Notes: generated by a model not told the origin, from the sequence alone. A stretch of 64,000 nt of DNA from Sphingobium aromaticiconvertens (GCF_037154075.1 NZ_JBANRJ010000001.1:966001-1030000), one strand, 5' to 3'; positions 26,445 to 36,420 are shown, counted from the first letter of the stretch. Program-made: numbers and translations.

Positions 26445-28244
26445 CTAATGATTGTGCCGCGGCGTCTTATTGGCGATCCCGCGATATTTCACCGCCATTT
26501 CCAGCACCGCGCCATCGGCCATCTGCCCGGTCTTCTCGCGGAACAGCTCTTCCCACGGCGTATTGCTGACAGGCGCCTCGACCGGCGTTTCCACCTTGCG
26601 CCGCGCGATCTCGTCTGCGTTCACCAGTGCGTTGCATGCCCCCCGGTTGATGTCGATGCGGATCATGTCCCCGGTCCGCAGCCATGAAAGCCCGCCTCCC
26701 GCGGCGCTTTCGGGCGAGCAGTTGAGGATGGAGGGGCTGTCCGACGTCCCCGACTGCCGCCCGTCGCCCAATGTGGGCAGCCACTGGATGCCCTGCTGGA
26801 TCAACGCATCTGGCGGCTGCATGTTGACGACCTCCGCCGACCCCGGCCAGCCGATCGGCCCCGCGCCGCGCATTACCAATATGCAATCAGCGTCGATGGC
26901 GAGCGAAGGATCGTTGATCCGGTGATGATAGTCATCGCCGCCCTCGAACACGATCGCCCGCGCCTCGAACACGCCTTCCGAACCGGGGCGCGACAGATAG
27001 CGGTCGCGAAACTCCTCGCTGATAACCGAGGTTTTCATGATGCCGAAATCGAACAGATTGCCCGCCAGCACCAGGAGCCCGGCCTTTTCGCGCAGTGGCT
27101 CTGCAAAGGGGCGGATGACCTCGCGGTCCTTCGCCTCGCGCCCACTCAGAGTATCGGCCAGCGTCCTGCCCGTCACCGTCAGGCAATCGGCGTCCAGCAC
27201 GCCCGCCTGCATCAATTTCCACATCACCGAAGGGACGCCGCCCGCCCGGTGAAACCGCTCGCCCAGGAAACGCCCGGCGGGCTGCATGTCCACGATCAGC
27301 GGCAGGTCATAGCCATGGGTCGTCCAGTCGGAGGCATTGATCTCCACCCCGGCATGACGCGCCATCGCCATCACATGCGGTTGCGCGTTGCTTGACCCGC
27401 CGATCGCGCTGACGACGCGAATGGCGTTCAGGAAGCTCTCGCGCGTCAGGATGTGCGAGGGGCGCAGATCCTCCCGTGCCATCTCCACGATCCGGCGGCC
27501 CGTTTCATAGGCCATCTGGCCGCGCTCGCGATAAGGAGCGGGAATGGCGGCGCAACCGGGCAGGGACAGCCCCAGTGCTTCGGCCACCGCATTCATCGTC
27601 GACGCCGTGCCCATGGTGTTGCAATGGCCCGCCGATGGCGCGCTGTCGCAGGCGCGTTCCAGAAACTCCTCCTCGCTGATCTCGCCCGCCGCCAGTTTCC
27701 GGCGGCTGCGCCAGATCACCGTGCCCGATCCCACCAGTTCGCCCTCATGCCAGCCATCCAGCATCGGCCCGCCCGACAGGACGATCGCGGGAATATCAAC
27801 GGTGGAGGCGGCCATGATTCCCGATGGCGTCGTCTTGTCGCAGCCGGTGGTCAGCACCACCGCGTCGATCGGATAGCCGTACAGCAGCTCGACCAGCCCC
27901 AGATAGGCCAGATTCCGGTCCAGCGCGGCGGTAGGCCGACGGCAATTTTCAAAGATCGGATGGACCGGAAATTCCATCGCGATTCCGCCCGCATCCCGTA
28001 TCCCGTCGCGCACCCGCTTGGCGAGGTCGACATGGATACGGTTGCAGGGGGACAGGTCGCTGCCCGTCTGGGCAATGCCGATGATCGGACGCCCCGACCG
28101 CGATTCCGCCGGGGTGATTCCGTAATTCATGAAGCGCTCCAGATAGAGCGCCACCATGTCGGACCGGGCGGGGTCGGCGAACCAGTCCTGCGACCGGAAC
28201 CGCCGACCAGACGGAGAGGGGGCGGGGGTAGGGGCGTCCGTCAT
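26445..28244 (-). CDS. xylD: D-xylonate dehydratase (IlvD/Edd family)
   Basis: The enzyme dehydrates D-xylonate to 2-keto-3-deoxy-D-xylonate in the Weimberg pathway. The 599-aa protein carries the three iron-sulfur cysteines of IlvD/Edd dehydratases: C67 (SDLSPCN), C135 (TTGCDKTTPSG) and C208 (GHCNTMGTAST). Length and neighbours match Caulobacter XylD. L-arabinonate dehydratase is a close alternative; the FAH-type XylX next door favours the xylose pathway. It lies 11 bases after xylA on the minus strand, divergent from xylX. Confidence 0.85.
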   Translation of the reverse strand: MTDAPTPAPSPSGRRFRSQDWFADPARSDMVALYLERFMNYGITPAESRSGRPIIGIAQTGSDLSPCNRIHVDLAKRVRDGIRDAGGIAMEFPVHPIFENCRRPTAALDRNLAYLGLVELLYGYPIDAVVLTTGCDKTTPSGIMAASTVDIPAIVLSGGPMLDGWHEGELVGSGTVIWRSRRKLAAGEISEEEFLERACDSAPSAGHCNTMGTASTMNAVAEALGLSLPGCAAIPAPYRERGQMAYETGRRIVEMAREDLRPSHILTRESFLNAIRVVSAIGGSSNAQPHVMAMARHAGVEINASDWTTHGYDLPLIVDMQPAGRFLGERFHRAGGVPSVMWKLMQAGVLDADCLTVTGRTLADTLSGREAKDREVIRPFAEPLREKAGLLVLAGNLFDFGIMKTSVISEEFRDRYLSRPGSEGVFEARAIVFEGGDDYHHRINDPSLAIDADCILVMRGAGPIGWPGSAEVVNMQPPDALIQQGIQWLPTLGDGRQSGTSDSPSILNCSPESAAGGGLSWLRTGDMIRIDINRGACNALVNADEIARRKVETPVEAPVSNTPWEELFREKTGQMADGAVLEMAVKYRGIANKTPRHNH

Positions 28245-28255
28245 GCTTTACTCCG

Positions 28256-29830
28256 TCAAGACAGCTTCAACACGCCATCGACGCGCTCAGGCAGGGTCCA
28301 GGGATTGCCGTCTGCAATCGCGGCAGGCACCAGCGATGCTGGCAGCGCCTGATAGCTGACCGGGCGCAGGAAGCGCTCGATCGCCTTCGCGCCGACCGAG
28401 GTGGTGCGCCCGTCGGAGGTCGCCGGGAACGGCCCGCCATGGACCATTGCGTGGCACACCTCGACACCGGTGGGCCAGCCATTGGCCAGAATACGACCGA
28501 CCTTGCGCTCCAGCACGGGCAGGATCTGCGCGGCCAGCGGCTCGTCCTCGGCGTCCAGCAGGATTGTCGCGGTCAACTGGCCTTCCAGCGATGCGATGAC
28601 GCTCCTGGCCTCGTCCATGTCCTTGACCGTCACGACGATCGAGGAGGAGCCGAACACCTCATGGCCCAGCGCCTTGTCAGCCAGGAACTGCGCAGCGCTC
28701 GTCTTGAACAGCGCGCCCTGTGCCTGATTGACGCCTTCGCCAGCCACGCCGCGCGCCACTTGCGTCACGTCATTGTGCGCCGCCAGCGCGGCCACGCCCT
28801 TCTCATACGCATCATGGATGGCGGGAGTCAGCATCTGCGCCGCGGCGCTCCCCGTCAGCGCTTCGCCAGCCGCTGCCAGGAACGCATCGAGGTCCGGGCC
28901 GTCGATCGCGATCAGCAGGCCGGGATTGGTGCAGAACTGCCCCGCGCCCATGGTCAGCGACCCGATGAATGCAGGCGCCAGCGCCGCGCCGCGCGCTTTC
29001 AGGGCGGCGGGGAACAGGATGACCGGGTTGATGCTGCTCATCTCGGCATAGACCGGGATCGGTTCGGCGCGTTGCGCAGCAATCCGCATCAGCGCCAGAC
29101 CACCGCCGCGCGATCCGGTAAAGCCCACCGCCTTGATCCGTGGATCGGCGACCAGCGCACCGCCCAACTCGTTGCTGGTGCCGGGCAGGTAGGAGAAGAC
29201 GCCCTCTGGCAGACCGCAGGCGGCAACCGCGCGCTGGATGGCGCGGGCGACCAGTTCGCCAGTGCCCGGATGCGCCGGATGCCCCTTCACCACCACCGGC
29301 GAACCAGCGGCCAGCGCCGAGGCCGTGTCACCCCCTGCGACCGAGAAGGCGAGAGGGAAGTTGCTCGCACCAAATACCGCGACCGGGCCTACGGAGATAT
29401 TGCGCAGGCGAATGTCGGGGCGGGGCAGGGGCTGGCGATCGGGCTGGGCGGGGTCGATTGTCCGCGCGGCCCAGCTCCCTTCGCGCAGCACGGTGGCGAA
29501 CAGCTTCAACTGCCCGGTCGTCCGCCCCCGTTCCCCTTCAAGGCGCGCACGGGGCAGGCCGCTTTCGGCCATGGCGCGCACGATCAGATCGTCGCCGATC
29601 GCGACGATTTCGTCCGCGATCTTTTCCAGAAAGGCTGCCCGATCGGCGGGCGCCAGGTCGGCAAAGGGGATGGCGGCGGCGTCGGCCAGCGCGCACGCCT
29701 GTTCGACCGAGTCGGTCCCGGCGCTGCTGAAGCTGGTGTCCAGAGCCTTGCCCGTGGACGGATCGACCGCATCGAACCGGCTGTCGCCCTGCGCTTCGCT
29801 CGCGCCGATGAGGATTGCGCCATTGATCAT
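28256..29830 (-). CDS. xylA: 2-oxoglutarate semialdehyde dehydrogenase (NADP+ aldehyde dehydrogenase)
   Basis: This is the last step of the Weimberg pathway, oxidising 2-oxoglutarate semialdehyde to 2-oxoglutarate. The 524-aa aldehyde dehydrogenase has its nucleophile at C300 ([10 protein letters not shown]), general base E263 ([10 protein letters not shown]) and coenzyme motif GFTGSRGGG. The N-terminal [20 protein letters not shown] is typical of the KGSADH subgroup. The symbol follows Caulobacter usage and does not mean xylose isomerase. It starts 272 bases from xylX in the opposite direction. Confidence 0.85.
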   Translation of the reverse strand: MINGAILIGASEAQGDSRFDAVDPSTGKALDTSFSSAGTDSVEQACALADAAAIPFADLAPADRAAFLEKIADEIVAIGDDLIVRAMAESGLPRARLEGERGRTTGQLKLFATVLREGSWAARTIDPAQPDRQPLPRPDIRLRNISVGPVAVFGASNFPLAFSVAGGDTASALAAGSPVVVKGHPAHPGTGELVARAIQRAVAACGLPEGVFSYLPGTSNELGGALVADPRIKAVGFTGSRGGGLALMRIAAQRAEPIPVYAEMSSINPVILFPAALKARGAALAPAFIGSLTMGAGQFCTNPGLLIAIDGPDLDAFLAAAGEALTGSAAAQMLTPAIHDAYEKGVAALAAHNDVTQVARGVAGEGVNQAQGALFKTSAAQFLADKALGHEVFGSSSIVVTVKDMDEARSVIASLEGQLTATILLDAEDEPLAAQILPVLERKVGRILANGWPTGVEVCHAMVHGGPFPATSDGRTTSVGAKAIERFLRPVSYQALPASLVPAAIADGNPWTLPERVDGVLKLS

Positions 29831-29917
29831 GTCGTCACCTTATGTCTGATGGTCTGAAATATCGGATCGGCCGTGGCCGCGGAACCCATATAGGGTGCGC
29901 AGCCCGAGTCCTCCATG

Positions 29918-29933
29918 CTAATTGTCGGACTAA
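29918..29933. promoter_or_regulatory. Possible GntR-type operator upstream of xylA-xylD
   Basis: The core GTC-G-GAC is palindromic and flanked by A/T-rich triplets (TTGTCGGACTAA), which resembles FCD/FadR-type GntR operators. It lies about 90 bases upstream of the xylA start. No GntR regulator is encoded in the window, so this is weak. Confidence 0.2.
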
Positions 29934-30037
29934 ATGATGCGGGCGACGCGAAGCTGCCTGTTGGCGCCATGGCTGATCGCAAACACTTCACACCTGCATC
30001 CTCCAGCCCGGCTGCAATCCGCTTGGCGCGAACCCTC

Positions 30038-30076
30038 TTGACAGCACAGCGTCATCCGTGTTGGTAGCGCTATCAA
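30038..30076 (+). promoter_or_regulatory. xylX promoter with LacI-type operator
   Basis: TTGACA (30038-30043) is followed 18 bases later by the palindrome TGGTAGCGCTATCA (30062-30075), flanked by matching T and A. The operator covers the expected minus-10 region, an arrangement suited to repression. It is the reverse complement of the operator at 48445 and differs by one base from the one at 39376. It also closely resembles my recollection of the Caulobacter XylR motif. Confidence 0.75.
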
Positions 30077-30102
30077 AGAGACGTGTCGAGTAGGAGTTGA
30101 GG

Positions 30103-31239
30103 ATGCCGGGGGATTTTTCCTTTGTGAGCGATTTGCCGTCCGATTGGCGGGCAGGGCGCTTTGTGGGGCGGGTGCTGACGCAGCATGGGCCAAGCCCCAT
30201 GCTGATCGTTGACGGCATCGCCCACGACATGGCGCGCGTCGCCCCCACGGTCGCCCAGTTGATGGACCAGCTTCCCCTCGATCCTGCCGATGGCATCATC
30301 CTTGGTCCGCTCGACAGCCTCGCCCTGCCGCTGCTCAGCCCCGTCGACCTGCAATGCATCAAGGCGTGTGGCGTGACCTTCGCCCTCTCGGCCATCGAAC
30401 GGGTGATCGAGGAGCGCGCGCGCGGCGACGCAGGCGCGGCAGCGGACATTCGCGGACGGCTGGAGGAGCGTGTCGGTAGCTCGATCCGCGCCGTGGTTCC
30501 CGGCTCGCCCGAGGCGGCTGCGCTGAAAGCCGCGTTGATCGAGGACGGCCTCTGGTCGCAATATCTGGAGGTTGCGATCGGCCCGGATGCAGAAGTCTTT
30601 ACCAAGGCTCCGGTGCTTTCCACCGTTGGCGCGGGCGCCCTGATCGGCATCCGCTCCGATTCCACCTGGAACAACCCCGAACCCGAAATCGTGCTGATCG
30701 TCGATTCTCGTGGGCAAGCGGTTGGCGCGACGCTGGGCAATGACGTCAACCTGCGCGATTTTGAAGGGCGCTCGGCCCTGTTGCTGGGCAAGGCGAAGGA
30801 CAATAATGCCTCCTGCGCGCTTGGGCCGCTGATCCGTCTGTTCGACAATGGCTATACGATCGATGATGTGCGCAATGCGGACGTGACGCTGACCATCGAC
30901 GGGCCGGAGGGCTATCGCCTCGAGGGCATCAGCGCGATGAACCAGATCAGCCGCGATCCGCTGGACCTCGTTCGCCAGACGCTCAGCGAACATCACTATC
31001 CCGACGGCTTCGTCCTGTTTCTGGGCACGCTCTTTGCCCCCGTGCAGGATCGTGACGATCCGGGGCGGGGCTTCACCCACAAGGTCGGCGACGTGGTGAC
31101 GATCGCCACCCCGCGCCTCGGCCGCCTCACCAATCAGGTCACGACCTCCAAGGAGGCACCACCCTGGACGATGGGCCTTGGCGCCTTCATGGACAATCTC
31201 GCGCAGCGGGGCCTGCTCGCTCAGAAGGTGGATGCATGA
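30103..31239 (+). CDS. xylX: 2-keto-3-deoxy-D-xylonate dehydratase (FAH family)
   Basis: The enzyme converts 2-keto-3-deoxyxylonate to 2-oxoglutarate semialdehyde in the Weimberg pathway. The 378-aa protein belongs to the fumarylacetoacetate hydrolase fold; NNPEPEIVL supplies the metal-binding acidic residues and GNDVNLRDFE is also diagnostic. Length and order (xylX first, before the SDR and lactonase) resemble Caulobacter xylX. The ATG at 30103 follows AGGAG with good spacing; a TTG two codons earlier is less likely. Its stop overlaps the next start by ATGA. Confidence 0.87.
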   Translation: MPGDFSFVSDLPSDWRAGRFVGRVLTQHGPSPMLIVDGIAHDMARVAPTVAQLMDQLPLDPADGIILGPLDSLALPLLSPVDLQCIKACGVTFALSAIERVIEERARGDAGAAADIRGRLEERVGSSIRAVVPGSPEAAALKAALIEDGLWSQYLEVAIGPDAEVFTKAPVLSTVGAGALIGIRSDSTWNNPEPEIVLIVDSRGQAVGATLGNDVNLRDFEGRSALLLGKAKDNNASCALGPLIRLFDNGYTIDDVRNADVTLTIDGPEGYRLEGISAMNQISRDPLDLVRQTLSEHHYPDGFVLFLGTLFAPVQDRDDPGRGFTHKVGDVVTIATPRLGRLTNQVTTSKEAPPWTMGLGAFMDNLAQRGLLAQKVDA

Positions 31240-32000
31240 GCGGTCGCGCTATCTATCCCAGCCTTGCCGGCAAGCGGGTTTTCATCAGCGGTGGTGGCAG
31301 CGGCATCGGCGAAGGACTGGTCGAGGGTTTCGTCACGCAGGGCGCAAAGGTCGCCTTCTGCGACATCCTGGATGCGGCTGGCCGGGCCGTGGTCGATCGC
31401 CTGACTGCGGCTGCTGCTCACACTCCGCTCTTCTACCCCTGCGACCTGCGCGACATCGCCGCCGTACAGGCGATGCTGGTCGAGGCCGAAAGCGCGCTGG
31501 GCGGCATCGACATCCTCGTCAACAATGCGGCCAATGACGATCGCCACAGGGTCGAGGACGTCACGCTCGATTATTGGGAAGAGCGGATGGCGGTGAACCT
31601 GCGCCATCTCTTTTTCGCAGCGCAGGCGGTTGTCCCCGCACTCAAGCGCGCGGGCGGCGGCGTCATCCTCAATTTCGGGTCGATAAGCTGGCATCTGGGC
31701 CTGCCCGAACTGGTCCTCTACCAGACGGCCAAGGCGGGTATCGAGGGGCTGACGCGCGGTCTCGCCCGTGAACTGGGCCGCGACAACATCCGCGTCAACA
31801 CCATCGTGCCGGGCAATGTAAAGACACCCCGCCAGGAAAAATGGTACACGCCGGAGGGGGAGGCGGAGATTGTCGCTGCCCAGTGCCTCGATGGCCGCAT
31901 CGCCCCGGCGGACGTTGCCGCGCTGGCGCTGTTCCTTGCTTCGGACGACGCGCAAATGTGTACCGGCCATGATTATTTCGTCGATGCAGGCTGGCGCTGA
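31236..32000 (+). CDS. xylB: D-xylose 1-dehydrogenase (SDR family)
   Basis: The enzyme oxidises xylose to xylonolactone with NAD(P)+. The 254-aa short-chain dehydrogenase has the cofactor motif SGGGSGIGEG (18-27), NNAAN (96-100) and the catalytic residues S149, Y162 and K166 (YQTAK). It overlaps xylX by ATGA and precedes the lactonase. Activity on L-arabinose is an alternative. Confidence 0.82.
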   Translation: MSGRAIYPSLAGKRVFISGGGSGIGEGLVEGFVTQGAKVAFCDILDAAGRAVVDRLTAAAAHTPLFYPCDLRDIAAVQAMLVEAESALGGIDILVNNAANDDRHRVEDVTLDYWEERMAVNLRHLFFAAQAVVPALKRAGGGVILNFGSISWHLGLPELVLYQTAKAGIEGLTRGLARELGRDNIRVNTIVPGNVKTPRQEKWYTPEGEAEIVAAQCLDGRIAPADVAALALFLASDDAQMCTGHDYFVDAGWR

Positions 32001-32004
32001 GGCC

Positions 32005-32877
32005 ATGAGCCACGGTCCCCAGAGCCTCCTCAGCCTTCGCGCGACATTGGGTGAGGGGCCGGTCTGGGTCGCGCGCGATGCCGCGCTCTGGTTTGTGGAC
32101 ATCAAGGCGCCTGCCATCCACCGTTTCGATCCCGCGCTGGAAAGCCTGCAAAGCTGGACCGCCCCCGCGCAGGTCGGCTGGATCGTCCCAAGCGCCGACG
32201 GCCTGTTCCTTGTCGGCCTCCAGACCGGCATCCACCGCTTCGATCCTGCGCGCGGCAGCTTCACATTGGTCCATGCGCCTGAAGCCGATCGGCCCGGCAA
32301 TCGCCTGAACGATGCGACCGTCGATGGGCAGGGGCACATCTGGTTTGGATCGATGGATGACGCGGAAGCGGCTGACACCGGACGCATCTATCGCTTTGAC
32401 GACGCGGGTTGCACCGACGGTGGCTTCGCCCCGATCTGCATCACCAATGGCCCCGCTTTCTCGCCCGATGGCGGCATCCTTTATCACACCGACACGCTGG
32501 GCCGCACACTCTGGCAAAGCCGGGTGGAGGAGGGGCGCGTTCTTCACGACACCCGGCTGTTCACGATGATAGAGGACGGCGCGGGCTATCCCGATGGTCC
32601 CACCGTCGATGCGGAAGGCTGCGTCTGGACCGGGCTGTTCGCGGGCTGGGGCGTGCGGCGCTACGATCCGAATGGCAGGCTGATGGAAACTATTGCCTTT
32701 CCGGTGGCAAATGTGACCAAGATTGCTTTTGGCGGGGACGATCTGGCAACTGCCTACGCCACTTCGGCGGCCAAGGGACTGTCGAAGGAAGCCTTGACGG
32801 CGCAACCGCTCGCGGGCGACTTGTTCGCCTTTGATCCGGGGGTGCGCGGTTTGCCGGGCGTGATCGCAACAGCATAA
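32005..32877 (+). CDS. xylC: SMP-30/gluconolactonase family sugar lactonase (xylonolactonase)
   Basis: The enzyme hydrolyses xylonolactone to xylonate. The 290-aa six-bladed beta-propeller has the metal-site residues of SMP-30 proteins: Glu in TLGEGPVW, Asn in GNRLNDATVDGQG and Asp in YPDGPTVDAEG. No signal peptide, so cytosolic, consistent with a cytosolic xylose dehydrogenase. The start at 32005 is 4 bases after xylB. Confidence 0.85.
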   Translation: MSHGPQSLLSLRATLGEGPVWVARDAALWFVDIKAPAIHRFDPALESLQSWTAPAQVGWIVPSADGLFLVGLQTGIHRFDPARGSFTLVHAPEADRPGNRLNDATVDGQGHIWFGSMDDAEAADTGRIYRFDDAGCTDGGFAPICITNGPAFSPDGGILYHTDTLGRTLWQSRVEEGRVLHDTRLFTMIEDGAGYPDGPTVDAEGCVWTGLFAGWGVRRYDPNGRLMETIAFPVANVTKIAFGGDDLATAYATSAAKGLSKEALTAQPLAGDLFAFDPGVRGLPGVIATA

Positions 32878-32893
32878 AGAAAGAGGGACGGGA

Positions 32894-34312
32894 ATGATGC
32901 AGCAGGAGGGGAGCGCCGGACAGGTCAATATGGGCTTCATCGCCGCAATCGTGGCGGTCGCCACGATCGGCGGGTTCATGTTCGGCTATGATTCGGGCGT
33001 TATCAACGGTACGCAAAAGGGGCTTGAGGCCGCTTTCGACCTGGGCAAGCTGGGTATCGGCGTCAATGTCGGCGCGATTCTGGTTGGTTCGTCGATCGGC
33101 GCATTCGGCGCGGGCCGCCTGTCGGACGGCATTGGTCGTCGCGGCGTGATGATGCTGGCGGCCATACTGTTCCTCGTCAGCGCGCTGGTCGCAGGTGCGG
33201 CGGGTTCCTCCGCCATCTTTATCATCGCCCGCATCATCGGCGGTCTTGGCGTCGGCGCGGCCAGCGTCATCTCGCCCGTCTATATTTCCGAAGTCACCCC
33301 CGCCGCCGTGCGTGGCCGCCTGTCCAGCGTTCAGCAAGTGATGATCATCACCGGCCTCACCGGCGCCTTCGTCGCCAACTTCACCCTTGCCCGCTATGCG
33401 GGTGGATCGACCGCAATCCTGTGGTTCGGCTACGAAGCATGGCGCTGGATGTTCTGGCTTCAGGCGATCCCCGCCGCCATCTACTTCCTCGCCCTTTTGG
33501 TGATCCCCGAAAGCCCCCGTTACCTCGTCGCGCGTGGCCGCGATGCAGAGGCGCAGGTCGTGCTCACCCGCCTGTTCGGCGCACAGGAAGCCACGCGCAA
33601 GGTGGCGGAAATCCGCGCCAGCCTGGCCGCCGACCACCACCGGCCCAAATTGTCGGACCTCATCAGCAAGACGACCGGCAAGATCCGCCCGATCGTCTGG
33701 ACCGGCATCGGCCTTGCCGTCTTCCAGCAACTGGTCGGCATTAACGTCGTCTTCTATTATGGCGCAACGCTGTGGGAGGCGGTCGGCTTTTCCGAGGATA
33801 ACGCGCTTCAGATCAACATCCTCTCGGGCGCATTATCGATCGGCGCCTGCCTCGCCACCATAGCTTTGGTCGACCGTATCGGCCGCAAACCGCTGCTGCT
33901 GATCGGCTCGGCGGGTATGGCGCTGACACTGGCCGTCGTCGCCTGGGCCTTCTCTACCGCCATTACCGGCGCGGACGGCGCGGTCAGTCTGCCCGGCCAT
34001 AACGGCCTGATCGCACTGGTCGCTGCCAACCTCTATGTGATCTTCTTCAACATGAGCTGGGGTCCGATCATGTGGGTCATGCTGGGCGAGATGTTCCCCA
34101 ACCAGATCCGTGGCTCAGGGCTGGCCGTCGCGGGCTTTGCCCAGTGGATTGCCAACGCGGCCATCTCCGTCACCTTCCCCGCTCTGACCGTGTCGCCGGG
34201 GCTGGCGATCACCTATATGGGCTATGCGGCCTTCGCGCTTATCAGCTTCTTCTTCGTTCGCGCCATGGTGCATGAGACGAAAGGCCGTGAGCTGGAGGAT
34301 ATGCAGGGCTGA
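32894..34312 (+). CDS. xylE: MFS sugar porter (D-xylose:H+ symporter type)
   Basis: The 472-aa inner-membrane transporter has about 12 helices and the sugar-porter signatures GFMFGYDSGVINGT (N-terminus), PESPRYLVARGR (before the central loop) and RIGRKPLLLIG. It follows the xylX-xylB-xylC genes by 16 bases, so xylose uptake is the natural role. A shared terminator follows. Confidence 0.85.
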   Translation: MMQQEGSAGQVNMGFIAAIVAVATIGGFMFGYDSGVINGTQKGLEAAFDLGKLGIGVNVGAILVGSSIGAFGAGRLSDGIGRRGVMMLAAILFLVSALVAGAAGSSAIFIIARIIGGLGVGAASVISPVYISEVTPAAVRGRLSSVQQVMIITGLTGAFVANFTLARYAGGSTAILWFGYEAWRWMFWLQAIPAAIYFLALLVIPESPRYLVARGRDAEAQVVLTRLFGAQEATRKVAEIRASLAADHHRPKLSDLISKTTGKIRPIVWTGIGLAVFQQLVGINVVFYYGATLWEAVGFSEDNALQINILSGALSIGACLATIALVDRIGRKPLLLIGSAGMALTLAVVAWAFSTAITGADGAVSLPGHNGLIALVAANLYVIFFNMSWGPIMWVMLGEMFPNQIRGSGLAVAGFAQWIANAAISVTFPALTVSPGLAITYMGYAAFALISFFFVRAMVHETKGRELEDMQG

Positions 34313-34332
34313 TCACTTGAGGCCACCCCCAA

Positions 34333-34368
34333 AAGAAGGCGCGGAAACGTTGGTTTCCGCGCCTTCTT
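34333..34368. terminator. Bidirectional terminator between xylE and the LacI-type gene
   Basis: A perfect 15-bp stem (34333-34347 against 34354-34368) has a 6-base loop. The stem is flanked by A and T residues on both sides. It sits between convergent genes; the last base pairs overlap the stop codon of the regulator at 34367-34369. Confidence 0.85.
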
Positions 34369-35428
34369 ATCCCTGCCGGGGCCGCTTCCTCGGCGCCGCA
34401 TCCGACTGTCGCCGCACCAGTTGATAGTCCAGCAGCATATGGTTCGGCTCGCCAGCCTTTCCGCCGCGCGCACGTAGTTGCCGCACCAGCAGATCGACGG
34501 CTGCCCGCGACATGTCGCTGATCGGCTGGTGGATGGTCGTCAGTTCCGGCCAGATGGTGGTGGCCAGCGGTGTATCGTCAAAACCGCAGACGGTCAGATC
34601 GCCCGGCACATCCAGCCCGCGCCGGTGCGCCACCGCGACGGTCGCCGCTGCCATATCGTCATTGCTCGCAAAGATCGCGGTGGGCGGGACGGGCAGATCG
34701 AGTATCTTCTCCGCCGCGTCCAGACCGGATCGGTAGGTGAAATAGCCCTGCTCGATCAATATAATCTCGGCCGCAATCCCCGCTTCGGCCAGCGCGGCTG
34801 CATAGCCCTCGAACCGCCGGTCGCTCGCGCTCTGGTCGGGATTGCCCTTGATGAACCCGATGCGCTGATGGCCCAGCGCGATCAGGTGGCGCGTCATCGC
34901 ATAGGCGGCATCATGATCGTCGATGCTCACGGCGGAAATATCCTTGGGCGGCTGCCCGCTTGCCACTACGATCGTCGGGATGGACGCGGCCCTCAACGCC
35001 TCCAGCATCTCTTCCGAATCGCATAAGGGCGGCGGCAGGACGATGCCGTCGATCCGGCCGCGTTGCAGATGCTTGACCACCATCTCGACCGACATGTCGT
35101 CGGCGAATTTCTCGACCACGATATGCACGTTGCTGCGGCTCGCCTGATCCAGGCTGCCCATCAGAAATTCGGACAGATAGGAAGAGGATGGGTTGGAATA
35201 GAGCAGGCCGATTCGCGTTTCTTCACCTCCCGCCAGACTACGCGCGGCGGCGCTGGGTGCATAGTTGAGCGCCGCGATCGCCTTTTCCACCTTCTCGCGC
35301 GTCGCTGCGCGCACGACCTGCTCGCCATTGATGACGCGCGACACTGTCATCGGCGATACGCCTGCCTGTTTGGCGACGTCGTTGATCGTCGGCACATTGC
35401 GCTGCCGCCGTGAAACACGATTTTCCAT
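34367..35428 (-). CDS. xylR: LacI-family transcriptional regulator of the xylan/xylose locus
   Basis: The 353-aa protein has an N-terminal LacI helix-turn-helix (about 11-36, TINDVAKQAGVSPMTVSRVING) and hinge. A periplasmic-binding-protein-like effector domain follows (RIGLLYSNPSSSYLSEFLMG through the C-terminus). The four palindromes of the TGGTANCGNTANCA type in this locus are what such proteins bind. One (35478-35491) lies about 50 bases upstream of its own start, so autoregulation is likely. The ATG at 35428 is chosen because AAGGGGCG precedes it; an earlier in-frame ATG at 35464 would leave almost no leader beside the operator. The inducer is probably xylose or a xylo-oligosaccharide. 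Confidence 0.82.
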   Translation of the reverse strand: MENRVSRRQRNVPTINDVAKQAGVSPMTVSRVINGEQVVRAATREKVEKAIAALNYAPSAAARSLAGGEETRIGLLYSNPSSSYLSEFLMGSLDQASRSNVHIVVEKFADDMSVEMVVKHLQRGRIDGIVLPPPLCDSEEMLEALRAASIPTIVVASGQPPKDISAVSIDDHDAAYAMTRHLIALGHQRIGFIKGNPDQSASDRRFEGYAAALAEAGIAAEIILIEQGYFTYRSGLDAAEKILDLPVPPTAIFASNDDMAAATVAVAHRRGLDVPGDLTVCGFDDTPLATTIWPELTTIHQPISDMSRAAVDLLVRQLRARGGKAGEPNHMLLDYQLVRRQSDAAPRKRPRQG

Positions 35429-35477
35429 TATTGCAAAGCGCCCCTTGCGCTGTCGATCGGACATGTCATCGTTGAAA

Positions 35478-35491
35478 TGGTAACGGAACCA
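35478..35491. promoter_or_regulatory. LacI-type operator between regulator and ThuA-like gene
   Basis: TGGTAACGGAACCA matches the TGGTANCGNTANCA pattern except for one base in the right half. It lies in the 98-base gap between the divergent regulator and ThuA-like genes, and could control both. It is the weakest of the four sites. Confidence 0.55.
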
Positions 35492-35526
35492 GAAACAAAT
35501 ACTAAAGGAAAAAGGAGGGGAGGGGC

Positions 35527-36420
35527 ATGAAGCTTCCTGTTTACGCGTCCGCCATACTGCTGGCAACGATCGCCGCGCCGGTCAATGTGTGCGCACAACA
35601 GTCATCCGAACCGGCCGCCCAGCCCGCAGCAGCCAAACCCGCGCCCTATGTGAAAGACCCGCGCAACTGGCCTACACCGGTTATGGACAGTGTAGCCCCG
35701 ACACTCCCCGCGATGAAGGGCCGGGACGCGATCCTCATCTTTTCCAAGACCAACGGCTTTCGCGACGACCCCCAGATTCGCGCTGCCGCTAAGGCGATCG
35801 AGGAGTTGGGCAAGGCGCGCGACCGACAGGTGATCGTCACGGAAAATGCGGCGATCTTCAACCCGCGCCAGCTCAAATTCTTTGGCACGATCGTCTTCAA
35901 CAGCACGAGCGGCAATATCTTCACCGACGATCAGCGGGTGGCGTTCAAAGGCTGGCTGGAAAAGGGCGGGGGCCTCGTCGCGCTGCATGGTGCGGGCGGT
36001 GACGGGCGCTATGACTGGCGCTGGTGGGTCGACACCGTGCTGGGCGCGCAGTTCATCGGTCACACCGCGCGGCCCAAACAGTTTCAGGACGCGACCATGA
36101 AGATTGCTGTCCCCGATCATCCGGCAATGGCGGGCCTGCCGACCGACTGGCGGCGCAACGACGAATGGTATGCGTTCAAGGCCGCGCCGACCGGCCAGAA
36201 GACCCAGATCCTCGCCACGCTGGACGAGCAAAGCTACGATCCCCCCTCGTCCCAGCGCATGGGTGTTCATCCGATCATCTGGACCCGCTGCATAGGCCGA
36301 GGCCGCGTCTTCTTCTCCGCGCTGGGGCACAAGGCTGAAACCTACAGCGAACCGCTGCACTTGCGCCTGATCGACAATGCGATCGGCTGGGCAGGGGAGG
36401 CACGGCGCAAGGGCTGTTAG
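35527..36420 (+). CDS. ThuA-domain secreted protein
   Basis: The 297-aa protein has a signal peptide (cleavage after CAQ, about 24) and a ThuA-like (class I glutamine amidotransferase-like) domain from about 60. Recognisable stretches are AILIFSKTNGFRDD, GWLEKGGGLVALHGAGGDG and WTRCIGRGRVFFSALGH. ThuA-like proteins accompany sugar utilisation genes, but the chemistry is poorly known. A very strong ribosome-binding site (AAAGGAGGGGAGG) precedes the ATG. The adjacent operator suggests control with the xylan locus. Confidence 0.8.
   Translation: MKLPVYASAILLATIAAPVNVCAQQSSEPAAQPAAAKPAPYVKDPRNWPTPVMDSVAPTLPAMKGRDAILIFSKTNGFRDDPQIRAAAKAIEELGKARDRQVIVTENAAIFNPRQLKFFGTIVFNSTSGNIFTDDQRVAFKGWLEKGGGLVALHGAGGDGRYDWRWWVDTVLGAQFIGHTARPKQFQDATMKIAVPDHPAMAGLPTDWRRNDEWYAFKAAPTGQKTQILATLDEQSYDPPSSQRMGVHPIIWTRCIGRGRVFFSALGHKAETYSEPLHLRLIDNAIGWAGEARRKGC

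Noticed and set aside
28256..29830. The symbol xylA as xylose isomerase
   Set aside because: The protein is an aldehyde dehydrogenase with catalytic Cys and Glu; the symbol follows the Caulobacter Weimberg naming only.
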